NCBI GenBank assembly: GCA_963709665.1
Contig: CAVPWU010000011.1
Coordinates: 1 to 64,000, forward strand
DNA: 64,000 bases
Source: DASZIT01 sp963709665
GTDB taxonomy: Bacteria > Actinomycetota > Acidimicrobiia > Acidimicrobiales > RAAP-2
Direction of reading: 5' to 3'
The notes beneath the pieces were generated by a model. It was given only the letters and a program-made list of their open reading frames with translations, searched no databases and was not told the DNA's origin. How positions within the stretch are numbered: the first letter of the stretch is position 1; every line of letters begins with the position of its first letter. Made by a program: the position numbers and the translations under genes. Positions 17,856-26,639 of the stretch are shown here, one piece after another.

Positions 17856-18428
17856 TCAGTGCGACCCGGCGCTGGTCAGCCGGTGGATCCACCCCTGGAG
17901 CTCGGCGGACGTCCTGACCGGACCGAAGGTGTGGCCGATGACCCTGCCCGAGGCGTCGACGTAGAAGGTCTGCGGCAGGCCCACCAGGGCGTACTGCGCG
18001 CCGCTCACCTCGAACTCCGTGTCGGCTCCCACCGGGTAGGTGATGCCGGCGCTCTGCACGAAGGCGAGGGCGCTGGCGTGGGGATCGTTGACGTCGACCC
18101 CGATGAACTGGACGTCGGATCCGTCGGCCTGCTCGGCCGCCGCGGTCCGCGCCAGCAGCGGCGACTCCGCCTTGCACGGTCCACACCAGGAGGCGAAGAA
18201 GTTCAGGACCACCGGACGGTGGAGGTCCTCGCCCAGAGCGGCGAGGTCGACCGGTGCGCCGCCGGTCAGCGACGGCAGCGAGAAGCCTGGAGCCTGGCTC
18301 CCCACGCCGACCGCCGGACCCGAGGTACCCGATTTGGACGGACGGCCCAGGCCGACGAAGAGGAACACCACCAGCGCGATGGCGATCACCGAACCGATGA
18401 GCAGCGAGCGCAGCGCCCGGGGCCGCAT
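17856..18428 (-). CDS. TlpA/ResA-like membrane-anchored thioredoxin
   Basis: 190 residues from ATG 18428: an N-terminal anchor (LLIGSVIAIALVVFLFVGL), then a TlpA-like redoxin domain with VLNFFASWCGPCKAESPLL (active-site CGPC) and the cis-proline region VGLPQTFYVDASGRVIG. It reduces disulphides outside the membrane, for example during Cu-site or cytochrome maturation. It is last in the cta operon. A TTG at 18536 overlapping the ctaB stop would give a 36-residue extension and translational coupling; the ATG was preferred because the anchor follows it directly. Confidence 0.88.
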   Translation of the reverse strand: MRPRALRSLLIGSVIAIALVVFLFVGLGRPSKSGTSGPAVGVGSQAPGFSLPSLTGGAPVDLAALGEDLHRPVVLNFFASWCGPCKAESPLLARTAAAEQADGSDVQFIGVDVNDPHASALAFVQSAGITYPVGADTEFEVSGAQYALVGLPQTFYVDASGRVIGHTFGPVRTSAELQGWIHRLTSAGSH

Positions 18429-18532
18429 GGCGGGCGCCGGGACGACGGGAGTGGGGCCCGGAGGGCGGGCGGTGGGCGCCCCCTCCCCCGGCACCCCTCC
18501 GGCGGGCGGGTCGACCGGTGGACTCGTGTCGA

Positions 18533-19438
18533 TCAATGCTTGGTGACGACGTCGACGGCCATCAGCACGAAGAGGAGGGTCAGGTAGGTGATCGAGTAGC
18601 TGAACAGCTGCATGGCCGACCTGGCCGTCTGCTGACGGAGCAGCCGCACGGCCAGGGCCACGAACACCACCCCGAGGGCGGAGGCCGACACCACGTAGAG
18701 GACGCCCAGCGGGGCCACCACCGCCAGCACCAGGGACACCCCCACCAGGACCACGCTGTAGAGGAGGATCTCCCGGGCCGTCCGCCGGAAGGTGGCCACG
18801 GCCGGCAGCATCGGCACGCCGGCCGCCCGGTAGTCGTCCTTGTACTTGACGGCCAGCGCCCAGAAGTGGGGCGGGGTCCACACGAAGATGACGGCGAAGA
18901 GCACCACCGGGGTCCACGACAGGCTGTTGGTGACGGCCGCCCAGCCCACCAGGACGGGCACCGCCCCGGCCGCCCCGCCGATGACGATGTTCTGGCTGCT
19001 GGTCCGCTTGAGCCACAGGGTGTACACGAACACGTAGAAGAGCGTGGCCGAGATGGCCAGGGCGGCCGACAGCAGGTTGACCCAGGCCCACAGCTCGACG
19101 AAGGCGGCCACCTCCAGGGTGATGGCGAAGGTGAGGGCGGCACGGGGGGTGACCGCCCCGGTGACCAGGGGCCGCCTGGCCGTCCGGTGCATCACCTTGT
19201 CGATGTCCCGGTCGACGAACATGTTGATGGCGTTGGCACCGCCGGCGGCCAGGGCCCCGCCGAGCAGGGTGGCCCCCATCAGGCGGACCGGGGGGAGGCC
19301 CCGCTGCGCCACGATCATGGTGGGCAGCGTGGTGACCAGCAGCAGCTCGATGATCCGGGGCTTGGTCAGCGCCACGTAGGCACCGACCCGCGCCCCCCAG
19401 GTCAGCTGGGCGGGAGGCGCCACCGAGGAGATCGCCAT
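18533..19438 (-). CDS. ctaB: Protoheme IX farnesyltransferase (heme O synthase)
   Basis: 301 residues from ATG 19438. This UbiA-superfamily prenyltransferase converts heme B plus farnesyl diphosphate to heme O, needed for the aa3 oxidase encoded beside it. Diagnostic motifs are ALTKPRIIELLLVTTLP, the first Asp-rich site ANAINMFVDRDIDKVMHRT and the second, KYKDDYRAAGVPMLP. About nine helices. It lies downstream of ctaE in the oxidase operon, and its stop overlaps a possible start of the TlpA-like gene. Confidence 0.95.
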   Translation of the reverse strand: MAISSVAPPAQLTWGARVGAYVALTKPRIIELLLVTTLPTMIVAQRGLPPVRLMGATLLGGALAAGGANAINMFVDRDIDKVMHRTARRPLVTGAVTPRAALTFAITLEVAAFVELWAWVNLLSAALAISATLFYVFVYTLWLKRTSSQNIVIGGAAGAVPVLVGWAAVTNSLSWTPVVLFAVIFVWTPPHFWALAVKYKDDYRAAGVPMLPAVATFRRTAREILLYSVVLVGVSLVLAVVAPLGVLYVVSASALGVVFVALAVRLLRQQTARSAMQLFSYSITYLTLLFVLMAVDVVTKH

Positions 19439-19481
19439 CAGCGGACCACCGATCAGTCCGTCGGCAGGTCGGGACCACCGG

Positions 19482-20190
19482 TCACGCGAACAGCACCATG
19501 ACCAGGGCCAGGACACAGGTGGAGATGGCGATCCACACGGCGAAGATCCGGTTCACCCGGACCTGGTACCAGTGGCCTCCGTCGTACTTGCCCCGCCGCG
19601 CCCGGTTCGAACACCGCGAAGATCAGGAACGACAGCAGGAGGAGGTGGCCGAGGGTCGAACCCATGAAGAAGATGAAGCTCGAGGCGTAGGAACCGTCGA
19701 TGGTGGTGAACGGCAGGTTGCCGAACTGGAGGCACTGCACCACGACCGCCGCCAGCAGGAGCACCAGGGCCACCGCCGCCGTGCCGCTGATGACCCCGCG
19801 GCTCTCCTGGCGACGGGAGGCCGCCTCCACCCGCCAGACGACGAGGGCGGCCACCACCGTCAGGCCGGCGATGACCAGGGTGTAGGCCGGGTTGGCCTTG
19901 GCGATCTCGCCGGTGATGGGGTTCCCCAGTCCGTCGGTGCAGGGATTCGCCTTGCTACAGGCGGCCCCCCGCCACATCCCGTTGGTGTTGAGGGCCCGGA
20001 GATAGAACCAGAAGAACAGCTCCATCAGCAGGAACACCAGATCCCCGGCGATGAACAGCCAGACGGCCAACCGCTCCTTGAAGTGTCGTTGCTCCCGGGT
20101 CTCGTGGTGGCCGGCAACGGCCTCGATGCTCCGGCCGTCGTCCTGGGGATCCTCCTGGGGCTCCTCGTGCTCCGTGGCAGTGACGGTCAC
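19482..20190 (-). CDS. ctaE: Cytochrome c oxidase subunit III (frame break near 19605)
   Basis: Heme-copper oxidase subunit III of about 235 residues once corrected. GTG 20190 overlaps the ctaD stop (GTGA). Helices include RLAVWLFIAGDLVFLLMELF and SFIFFMGSTLGHLLLLSFLI. After FAVFEPG the frame changes: removing one G in the run near 19605 continues as GKYDGGHWYQVRVNRIFAVW to ALVMVLFA and a stop at 19482, giving a final helix. Without the correction the C-terminus is basic nonsense. The divergent central loop with two Cys (CSKANPC) is unusual. Confidence 0.85.
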
Positions 20191-22145
20191 AGCACCTCAC
20201 CTCCGGTCACCGGTCGGTCGCTCGAGAGCGTGGGTACCAGCTCGCGGTCGGGGTCGGGGGCCTCCACCTCGACGCCGTCCGGCTCCGGCTCCCCGTACCC
20301 GTAGGGATCGGCCGTCACCACCGGATCGACCAGGAAGTTCACCAGCGGCACCGGGGTGGGCACCTTCCACTCGAGGGACTTGGCGTGCCAGGGGTTGGCC
20401 GGGGCCGGCTTCCCGTGTCGCCACCCGTCGATGATGCAGTACAGGAGCACCAGGAACCCGAGCATCAGCAGGTACCCGCCCACGCTGGTCATCTGGTTGG
20501 CGCGGAGGAAGATCGGGTCGTAGAACGCCACCCGACGCGGCATGCCCTGGAACCCCTCCCAGAACTGGCCGAAGTAGGTGATCTGGATGGCGATGGCGAT
20601 GATCCAGAAGGCCGTCTTGCCGATCCGTTCGTTCAACATCCTGCCCGAGATCTTCGGGAACCAGTAGCACAGGCCGGCCACCGCGGCGATCATGGCCCCG
20701 CCCAGCAGGGTGTAGTGGAAGTGGGCGGTCACGAACATGTCGCCGTGGAAGAAGTTGTCGGCCGGGACGTCGGACAGGTAGATGCCGGTCACCCCGCCGA
20801 TGATGAAGTTCCACAGGAAGAGGTAGACGAAGAACATCGGTAGTCGGGTCCAGATGCTGCCCTTCCAGATGGTCCCGATGATGCACAGGAAGATGATGCC
20901 GGTGGGGATGGAGATCAGCTCGGTGGTGACCATGAAGGGCCCGGCCAGGTCGGGGGCCCACCCGGTGGTGAACATGTGGTGGGCCCACACCATCAGCGAC
21001 AGGGCGGCCACCGCGGTGAAGGCGGCGATGGTCACCTTGTAGCCGAACAGCGGCTTGCGGGCGAAGGTGCTGGCCACCTCCAGCATGGCCCCCACCGGCG
21101 GGATCAGGATGATGTAGACCTCCGGGTGCCCGAAGATCCAGAAGGCGTTCTCCCACAGCCAGCCGGTGCCGCCCTGGGCGGCCACGAAGAACGATGTGCC
21201 GGTGACCCGGTCGGTGATCATGGCGGTGAAGGCGATCAGCAGCGCCGGCATGGCGTAGATGCTGAGGGCGGCCCCCACCATCGACGCCCAGGTGAAGATG
21301 GGCAGCCGGCCGAGGGTCATGCCCTTGGCCCGCATGGTGAAGATGGTCACGATGGTGTTGATCCCCGCCACGGTCACCGAGACCACGAAGACGATCATGG
21401 TCATGCAGAAGGCGTCCATGGCCGCCGGCGCCTGCACCGACAGCGGGGCGTAGGTGGTCCAGCCGGCGTCCACGCCACCGAGGAAGAAGGTGGCCAGCAG
21501 GGGCGGCACCGCCGAGACCACCACCCAGAAGCTCATGGCGTTGAGCCTCGGGAAGGCCATGTCCTTGGCCCCGATCATGATCGGCATGATGAAGTTGGTG
21601 AACGGCCCGGTCACCATGATGATGGTGGCGATGATCATCACCATCCCGTGGACGGAGACGATGGCGTTGTAGGAGTTGGGCGAGAGGAAGCTCGAGTGGG
21701 GGGTGATGAGCTGGGTGCGCATCATCATGGCCAGGGTGCCGCCGACGCCGAACAGCACCATCACCAGCACCAGGTACTGGGTCCCCACCACCTTGTGGTC
21801 GGTGCAGAACTTCCAGTAGCGCCGCTTCCCCTGGGTCACACCGGCGGCGTAGAGCTCGTCCTCGTAGCTCTGATCGTGGCCGAGCATCCACCGGATGGGG
21901 GCGTTGAAGGTGCCGACCCCGATGTTGAAGCCGAGGACCCATCCGACCATGGTCACCGTCACCACCATGTCGGAGCCCCAGTTGGAACCCTGGAGCGACT
22001 GGTGGGAGACGAGCCAGCCGATGAAGCCCAGCACGATGCCGCCGATCAGTCCGGTCAGGGCGTTCTGCCGACGGTAGAGGCCACCGGCGGCCCGGCTGAT
22101 CGGGGTGTCCTCGAGGAGGATCGGGGGCGCTTCGGCAATCGTCAC
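20187..22145 (-). CDS. ctaD: Cytochrome c oxidase subunit I
   Basis: 652 residues, intact. Catalytic subunit of an aa3-type heme-copper oxidase with binuclear-centre motifs GHPEVYIILIPP (CuB His and cross-linked Tyr), WAHHMFTTG (CuB His pair) and HFHYTLLGG (heme a3/a ligands), plus VHGMVMI for the low-spin heme. An N-terminal extension of about 100 residues with two helices (GLIGGIVLGFIGWLVSH, VVTVTMVGWVLGFNIGVG) precedes the usual core. GTG start at 22145. It is followed by ctaE with a 4-base overlap. Confidence 0.97.
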   Translation of the reverse strand: MTIAEAPPILLEDTPISRAAGGLYRRQNALTGLIGGIVLGFIGWLVSHQSLQGSNWGSDMVVTVTMVGWVLGFNIGVGTFNAPIRWMLGHDQSYEDELYAAGVTQGKRRYWKFCTDHKVVGTQYLVLVMVLFGVGGTLAMMMRTQLITPHSSFLSPNSYNAIVSVHGMVMIIATIIMVTGPFTNFIMPIMIGAKDMAFPRLNAMSFWVVVSAVPPLLATFFLGGVDAGWTTYAPLSVQAPAAMDAFCMTMIVFVVSVTVAGINTIVTIFTMRAKGMTLGRLPIFTWASMVGAALSIYAMPALLIAFTAMITDRVTGTSFFVAAQGGTGWLWENAFWIFGHPEVYIILIPPVGAMLEVASTFARKPLFGYKVTIAAFTAVAALSLMVWAHHMFTTGWAPDLAGPFMVTTELISIPTGIIFLCIIGTIWKGSIWTRLPMFFVYLFLWNFIIGGVTGIYLSDVPADNFFHGDMFVTAHFHYTLLGGAMIAAVAGLCYWFPKISGRMLNERIGKTAFWIIAIAIQITYFGQFWEGFQGMPRRVAFYDPIFLRANQMTSVGGYLLMLGFLVLLYCIIDGWRHGKPAPANPWHAKSLEWKVPTPVPLVNFLVDPVVTADPYGYGEPEPDGVEVEAPDPDRELVPTLSSDRPVTGGEVL

Positions 22146-22220
22146 GGTCGTACCCTTTCGCTACCGCTGGCCGCCAGGGCGCGACCCTGTTGCGCAGTGG
22201 GGAAGGGGAAGGTCGGCAGA

Positions 22221-23061
22221 TCATGAGGACCTGGTGAGGTCGGCGGCCTCGGCGGCCTTGGGGACCGGGACGCCGTGACCGTGCAGCCAGGCGGCGAACC
22301 TCTGCGGCGTGACCACCGCCCCGGAGGCGTACATGAAGGAGTGGTACAGCCCGCACAGCTGGCTGCACCGCACGGTGAACCCGCCCAGCTTGTCCGGCGT
22401 GGCCTGGATGACGGTGACGGTGTTGGGATTGGCATCGACCTGCACGCCCAGGCTGGCGGGCCAGAAGCCGTGGGTGACATCCACCGAGGTCACGTCGAAC
22501 TCGACGGGACGGTTGATCGGGCAGGACGAGCGACCGGGTCTCCACGTTGTCGGCCCCCGGATAGGAGAACGTCCACAGCCACTGCTGGCCGGTGACGTCG
22601 ACCACCAGGGTGTTGGGATGGGTGGTCTGCTCGGCGGTGAACTCGCCCAGTCCCCACACCAGGAGGATGACCACCAGCACCGCCGAGACCCCGACCCACA
22701 GCGCCGTCATCGGGGCGTCCCCACGGAGGGACGGGCCCGTCGGGAGGAGCCTCGTCGCTCTTGCCGAAGCCCCGGGCCCTCCAGCCCAGGAGGCTGTAGA
22801 GACCCACGGCGTAGACGAAGGCGGCCACCGGGGCGGCCAGGATGGTGAAGAGCACGATGGTCTGCCAGACCTTCGTCCCCTGCGTCGACAGCATGGTCCG
22901 GGAGGAGATGGTGGGGGGCGTACGACCCCGATCAGCACCCCGACCACGGTCATGGCCAACCAGATGATGAAGATCTTCCCCCCGGCCCGGGAGAAGAACG
23001 GCCTCAACTCCGGGAGCGGATCAGCCCCGTCTTCTTCCACTCCGTGCTCCTCAGACGACAT
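22221..23061 (-). CDS. ctaC: Cytochrome c oxidase subunit II (three frame breaks)
   Basis: CuA subunit read across three frames. Residues from ATG 23061 (MSSEEHGVEED..., helix IFIIWLAMTVVGVLIGVV) lead to a break near 22915 in a C6 run. Next comes TKVWQTIVLFTILAAPVAAF with a second break near 22740. Then ALWVGVSAVLVVILLVWGLG to QQWLWTFSYPGADNVETRS, and a third break near 22525. The last part, VTHGFWPASLGVQVDANPN and CSQLCGLYHSFM, carries the complete CuA ligand set C-x3-C-x3-H-x2-M. It accepts electrons from cytochrome c or a cupredoxin. Its ATG overlaps the end of the upstream cupredoxin gene. Confidence 0.88.
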
Positions 23062-23792
23062 GGATGAACCCCGACATGAACCCGAAGGCCGACATCGGGC
23101 CCCCGAAGCCGGCCACCTGGGTGCCGCACGGGAACTCGCAGTTCCAGGCGTAGGTGCCCTTGGAGCCGGACACGAAGCTGAACGTCACCAACTCGTACTG
23201 GCCGTTGTCCGCCTGGTTGTTGCCGGGCACGGCGGGCAGCGGCACGCTGAGGAAGAACGCCGGGATCGGTACCCGGCACCCCCCGGACGGTGAAGGTGTG
23301 GCCGGCGTTGTTGGGGTCGATGGAGTGGACCAGCTTCCCGTTGATCCGGGCCACGCCCCCTACCGTGCCGCAGACGGTGGCGAAGAAGGGGTTGTTGAGG
23401 GCGCCGCCGGAGTCGTACTGGCGGACGGTGACGGTCACCAGCGCATGGGCGGGCACCTGGAACTGGTTGGTGGGACCGTAGGCCGGCCACGCCGGGTTGC
23501 CGCCCGGGTGGATCGGCTGGCCGTTGACCATGCCGGTCGAGTCCGGATAGGTGTTGAACGCCAGGGTGACGTGCTGGAGCGTCCTCCCGTTGACGGTGAC
23601 CGTTCCCACCGGCTTGGCCACCAGGGTGCCGGCCGGCGACTTGTAGTACTGGGAGTGGAAGAGGAGCGCCACCACGATGAAGGCGGCGACGGCGATGACC
23701 ACGGTCAGGATCAGCCCCAGGGGGCGCGACGGCCGGTCGCTGGAGCCCTCGGCCGCGGCCGGTACAGGCTGGACCGCCGATGAGTCGACCAT
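23051..23792 (-). CDS. Membrane-anchored cupredoxin-like protein, CuA-like Cys pair without His (frame break near 23275)
   Basis: About 245 residues from ATG 23792, with a GGGGGA-type Shine-Dalgarno. A single N-terminal anchor (LGLILTVVIAVAAFIVVALLF) is followed by an extracytoplasmic beta-rich domain. NNAGHTFTVRGVP could supply a copper His. An extra base in the G6 run near 23275 interrupts the frame, which resumes as IPAFFLSVPLPAVPGNNQ. The end WNCEFPCGTQVAGFGGPM resembles the CuA loop C-x3-C, but the following His and Met are Val and Phe. The gene overlaps the ctaC start. It may be an oxidase-associated electron carrier or copper-site assembly factor. Confidence 0.7.
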
Positions 23793-24271
23793 CCCATCCC
23801 CCTTCTGAGCCGGGCGTGGTGGCCACGACGTACCCACCACGACTCCGGACAAACTCGACGGTAGCACTACTCCGCCGCCTGTCACTTCCCCTGACCACTC
23901 TCCCGTGCGGTCACGGTACCCGCGGCGGCGTGGGGGCGGAGGCCGGCCATGGGGTGGGCCACGTCACGTCCGCTGGACACCGCCATCGAGCTTGGAGCTC
24001 CAAGCGCTCACCAGTCGTTCCCTTCGGGTCGACGGAGTGCCGGGTCATGTGGTCACACGCCATCCCGTCTCCCTCGACCCGGAGATCCTCGACCGGATCG
24101 GGCTGGGGTCCGTCGACCGGCCGCGGGATCGCCCCAGCGATACCTGCGGGCCACCGGTGGTCACCGTCGTGCCCTCACGGGTCTACCGGCCGGGCGGTAC
24201 CGTTGGATCCGTGCCCCGCGTCGCGTCCGACCGGACGAATCCACCAGGGTCCGACCCGAGGGTGGGCTGAG
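23793..24271. other. Upstream region of the oxidase operon, no gene recognised
   Basis: About 480 bases between the divergent cupredoxin gene and a small plus-strand membrane protein. Short frames are present, but none resembles a protein. It should hold the promoter of the oxidase operon. The only clear structure is a 16-base palindrome at 23990-24005. Confidence 0.45.
23990..24005. promoter_or_regulatory. 16-base perfect palindrome, candidate operator
   Basis: GCTTGGAGCTCCAAGC is a perfect palindrome about 200 bases upstream of the cupredoxin-ctaC-ctaD operon start. Position and symmetry suit a dimeric regulator, but no second copy was noticed, so it remains a candidate only. Confidence 0.35.
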
Positions 24272-24520
24272 GTGGCCCGCCAGGACTCCCCTCTCTGGTT
24301 CGGGAAGAAGGAGAGGGGCCTCCGGGTGACCCCGCTCACCTGGCAGGGTCGCACCGCCACCGCCCTCTACTGCGTCCTGGTGGTGGTGGCGGTCGTCACC
24401 TACTCCCAGCTCACGCTGACCGTGTTCGTCATCGCCTTCTACACCGTCGCCTTCGGGTGCCTGGTGGCCTACAAGTCGGACCTCATGGAGAACTGGCCGC
24501 CCGGCTCCGGAGGCGGGTGA
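24272..24520 (+). CDS. Small two-helix membrane protein
   Basis: 82 residues from GTG 24272: a polar N-terminus, helices TALYCVLVVVAVVTYSQL and LTVFVIAFYTVAFGCLVAY, then a short polar tail. No family recognised. Its location beside the oxidase operon and its two-helix form would suit an accessory oxidase subunit, but that is inference from context only. Confidence 0.55.
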   Translation: MARQDSPLWFGKKERGLRVTPLTWQGRTATALYCVLVVVAVVTYSQLTLTVFVIAFYTVAFGCLVAYKSDLMENWPPGSGGG

Positions 24521-24577
24521 GGGCAGCGGGACCCCCCTCGACCCCGGGGCGGGCGACCGCCCGGGGCCCGGTTGGCG

Positions 24578-24962
24578 TCAGTTGTCGGACTGGGCGAGGT
24601 CGAAGGCGTCGGCGCAGCCCTGGACCCACTGGGCCGGGTTGTCGTGGGCGGGTCGACCGCCCGGCGTCGCCTCCTCGTCCTGGCAGGCCTGCCGGGCGGT
24701 GATCGCCGAGCTGCCGTAGGCCGTGTACGCCGCCCCACCTGCCGCGTAGCCGTCCTTGTAGGACTGGCTCTCACCGGCCAGCGAGGCGAACAGGGATGCC
24801 GACCACGGCGATGCTGATGACGGCGACCACCGCCACCGCGGCGATCACCATCCGGCGACGGCCCTTCTCGGTGGCCCACCTCCGGCGCAGGCCGCTGGTC
24901 AGCCCGGCCAACGGGCCCCCCGTTGCGGTCAGCCGGCCGCCGGGCTCTGGGTCGCCGTGCAT
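24578..24962 (-). CDS. Hypothetical membrane-anchored extracytoplasmic protein (frame break near 24797)
   Basis: About 128 residues from ATG 24962, which has a strong AGGGAGGGG Shine-Dalgarno. A polar N-terminus of about 35 residues, then an anchor (MVIAAVAVVAVISIAVVGI). An extra C near 24797 breaks the frame; the continuation LFASLAGESQSYKDGYAAGG...SSAITARQACQDEE...CADAFDLAQSDN looks like a small extracytoplasmic domain with two Cys that could pair. No family recognised. The match of anchor and domain across the break supports one gene. Confidence 0.5.
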
Positions 24963-25106
24963 CGCTCCCCTCCCTGTGACCGGATCCTGCTCGGACGCCA
25001 CCGATGGTAGTCACGGCACGGGAGGTCGCGACGTGCACCCCACCACCCGCCAACGGTCCCGTCGCCGCAGGGTCCCCGCCGTGGGCGCAGGGATAGGGTG
25101 GACGCG

Positions 25107-25546
25107 GTGGAACCGGCACAGTCACCCGACGCCGACCCGGTCGCCGGCCAGCCTGTCCGTCTGACCGGGAGGGACGCCTTCCGGCTCCACCTCACCCTGG
25201 CCGCCGGGCTCATCGTCTGCTGCGGCGCCTTCGCCTTCGAGTTGGCCGGGCCCTGGGAGGCCACTCCTTCAGTTGGATGTACGTCTTCGAGTGGCCCCTG
25301 TTCGCCGCCTTCGCCGTCTACATGTGGTGGAACCTGCTGCAGGGGCACGACCGCGTCCGCCGGCCGCCGGCCCCGCGCTCCGGCGGCGCGACGGCGTCCC
25401 CTCCCGACGACGAGCTCGAAGCGTGGAACCGGTACGTCCTCAGCCTCGAGGCGGACCGGGCGCCGGACACCGGCCGCCCCGCCCTGAGTCAGACCCGGCC
25501 CAGCGCGCGCTCCAGCGAGGCCGACACCCCTCCCTCGGTGCCGTAG
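25107..25546 (+). CDS. Hypothetical two-helix membrane protein (frame break near 25250)
   Basis: About 146 residues from GTG 25107 (GTG 25098 is an alternative). Helix 1 LHLTLAAGLIVCCGAFAFEL is followed by a missing base near 25250. The restored frame reads GHSFSWMYVFEWPLFAAFAVYMWWNLLQG (second helix), then a polar C-terminal segment with LEAWNRYVLSLEADR. No characterised family recognised. Its 3' end overlaps the 3' end of the convergent ctaG-like gene by about 58 bases. Confidence 0.55.
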
Positions 25547-26349
25547 AGGCGGTAGCCCACCAGCACCAGGGCCGGGATGGCCCAGAAGTCCCCGCAGATC
25601 CACAGGATGCCCGCCGCGTACCGCTGGTCCCGGAGGGCGGCCACCGGTCCGTCCATCACCACGTTCATCGAGTACCAGGGGGCCTTGGTGAAGATGGACA
25701 TGGCCATGGCCAGGACCAGCATCTCGAAGGCGGTCACCACGATCGCCCCGATCTGGACCCGGGTCGAGCCGCGGGGTGCCCAGGGATGGGACGGCAGGAT
25801 GATCCGCCAGAAGAGCAGGCCGACCAGCACGAAGCTGGGCGCCATCAGCCAGCCCATCACCCAGTCGTGGTTGGAGGCCCAGTCGAACACCACCGGCAGG
25901 TGCCAGACGACCATCACACCGTTGAAGAGGACGATGGCCACCAGTGGGTTGGACACGACCCTCCAGAGTCCCGCGGAGCCCGGCCGCCTTGGGCGACCGG
26001 TAGTAGAAGCGCGAGCAGCCGGCGTCGCGGCTCGAGGGGGAGGGCGAAGAGACAGCGGCACCCACGGGGCCCCGAGGATCAGCAGCGGGGGAAGGTAGAA
26101 CATCTCCAGCACGTGGAGCACCATGTGGACGCTCAGCCATGCCATCGCCCACCGGTCCAGGGGACCCGACACCACGGCGATCAGCCCGCCCAGACCGGCG
26201 TAGAACGCCCAGCTCCGGCGGCGGGTGGCCCTCCGGTGTCCCGGGGACTGTCGGACGGCCAGCCGGCGCAGCCCGATCTCGTACCCGACGCCCACCACCA
26301 ACGCCACCACGGCGATCGGTGTCACTTGCCAGAACGGCGGCAGCTGCAT
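25489..26349 (-). CDS. ctaG: CtaG-family cytochrome c oxidase assembly protein, paralogue 1
   Basis: 286 residues from ATG 26349 with a GGAGG Shine-Dalgarno. Polytopic (about seven helices) with conserved His-containing helices WLSVHMVLHVLEMFYLPPLL and FNGVMVVWHLPVVFDWAS, typical of the caa3-type CtaG family that helps build the Cu centre of aerobic oxidases. A divergent paralogue of the same length starts at 26640. Extra Arg/Pro-rich residues between helices (about 110-140) differ from usual members and could hide a small indel. Confidence 0.8.
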   Translation of the reverse strand: MQLPPFWQVTPIAVVALVVGVGYEIGLRRLAVRQSPGHRRATRRRSWAFYAGLGGLIAVVSGPLDRWAMAWLSVHMVLHVLEMFYLPPLLILGAPWVPLSLRPPPRAATPAARASTTGRPRRPGSAGLWRVVSNPLVAIVLFNGVMVVWHLPVVFDWASNHDWVMGWLMAPSFVLVGLLFWRIILPSHPWAPRGSTRVQIGAIVVTAFEMLVLAMAMSIFTKAPWYSMNVVMDGPVAALRDQRYAAGILWICGDFWAIPALVLVGYRLYGTEGGVSASLERALGRV

Positions 26350-26639
26350 CGTTGTGTCCCCTCCGACCTTCCCCGAGGCTATCCCGCACCGACCGGGGCG
26401 CGGACCGGTGCCCCGACGGCCCGGATTCCGTCGGCAGGGAGGCGGTAGCCTCGAACCCGTGAGCTCAGGCGTCGGCCTCGTCCTGCGGAGCGGCACCCTC
26501 GGCTCCCGTCCCGCCGGTGGGCCGGACCCGGAGGGTGCAGCCGGCACCGCACCCCGGGACGGTCCACCGCTCGCCCGCCCCACGGCACGGCGATGACCGG
26601 AGGGCGTCCCGATCCGTGGAGGGTCCGGGGGATGCGCCG

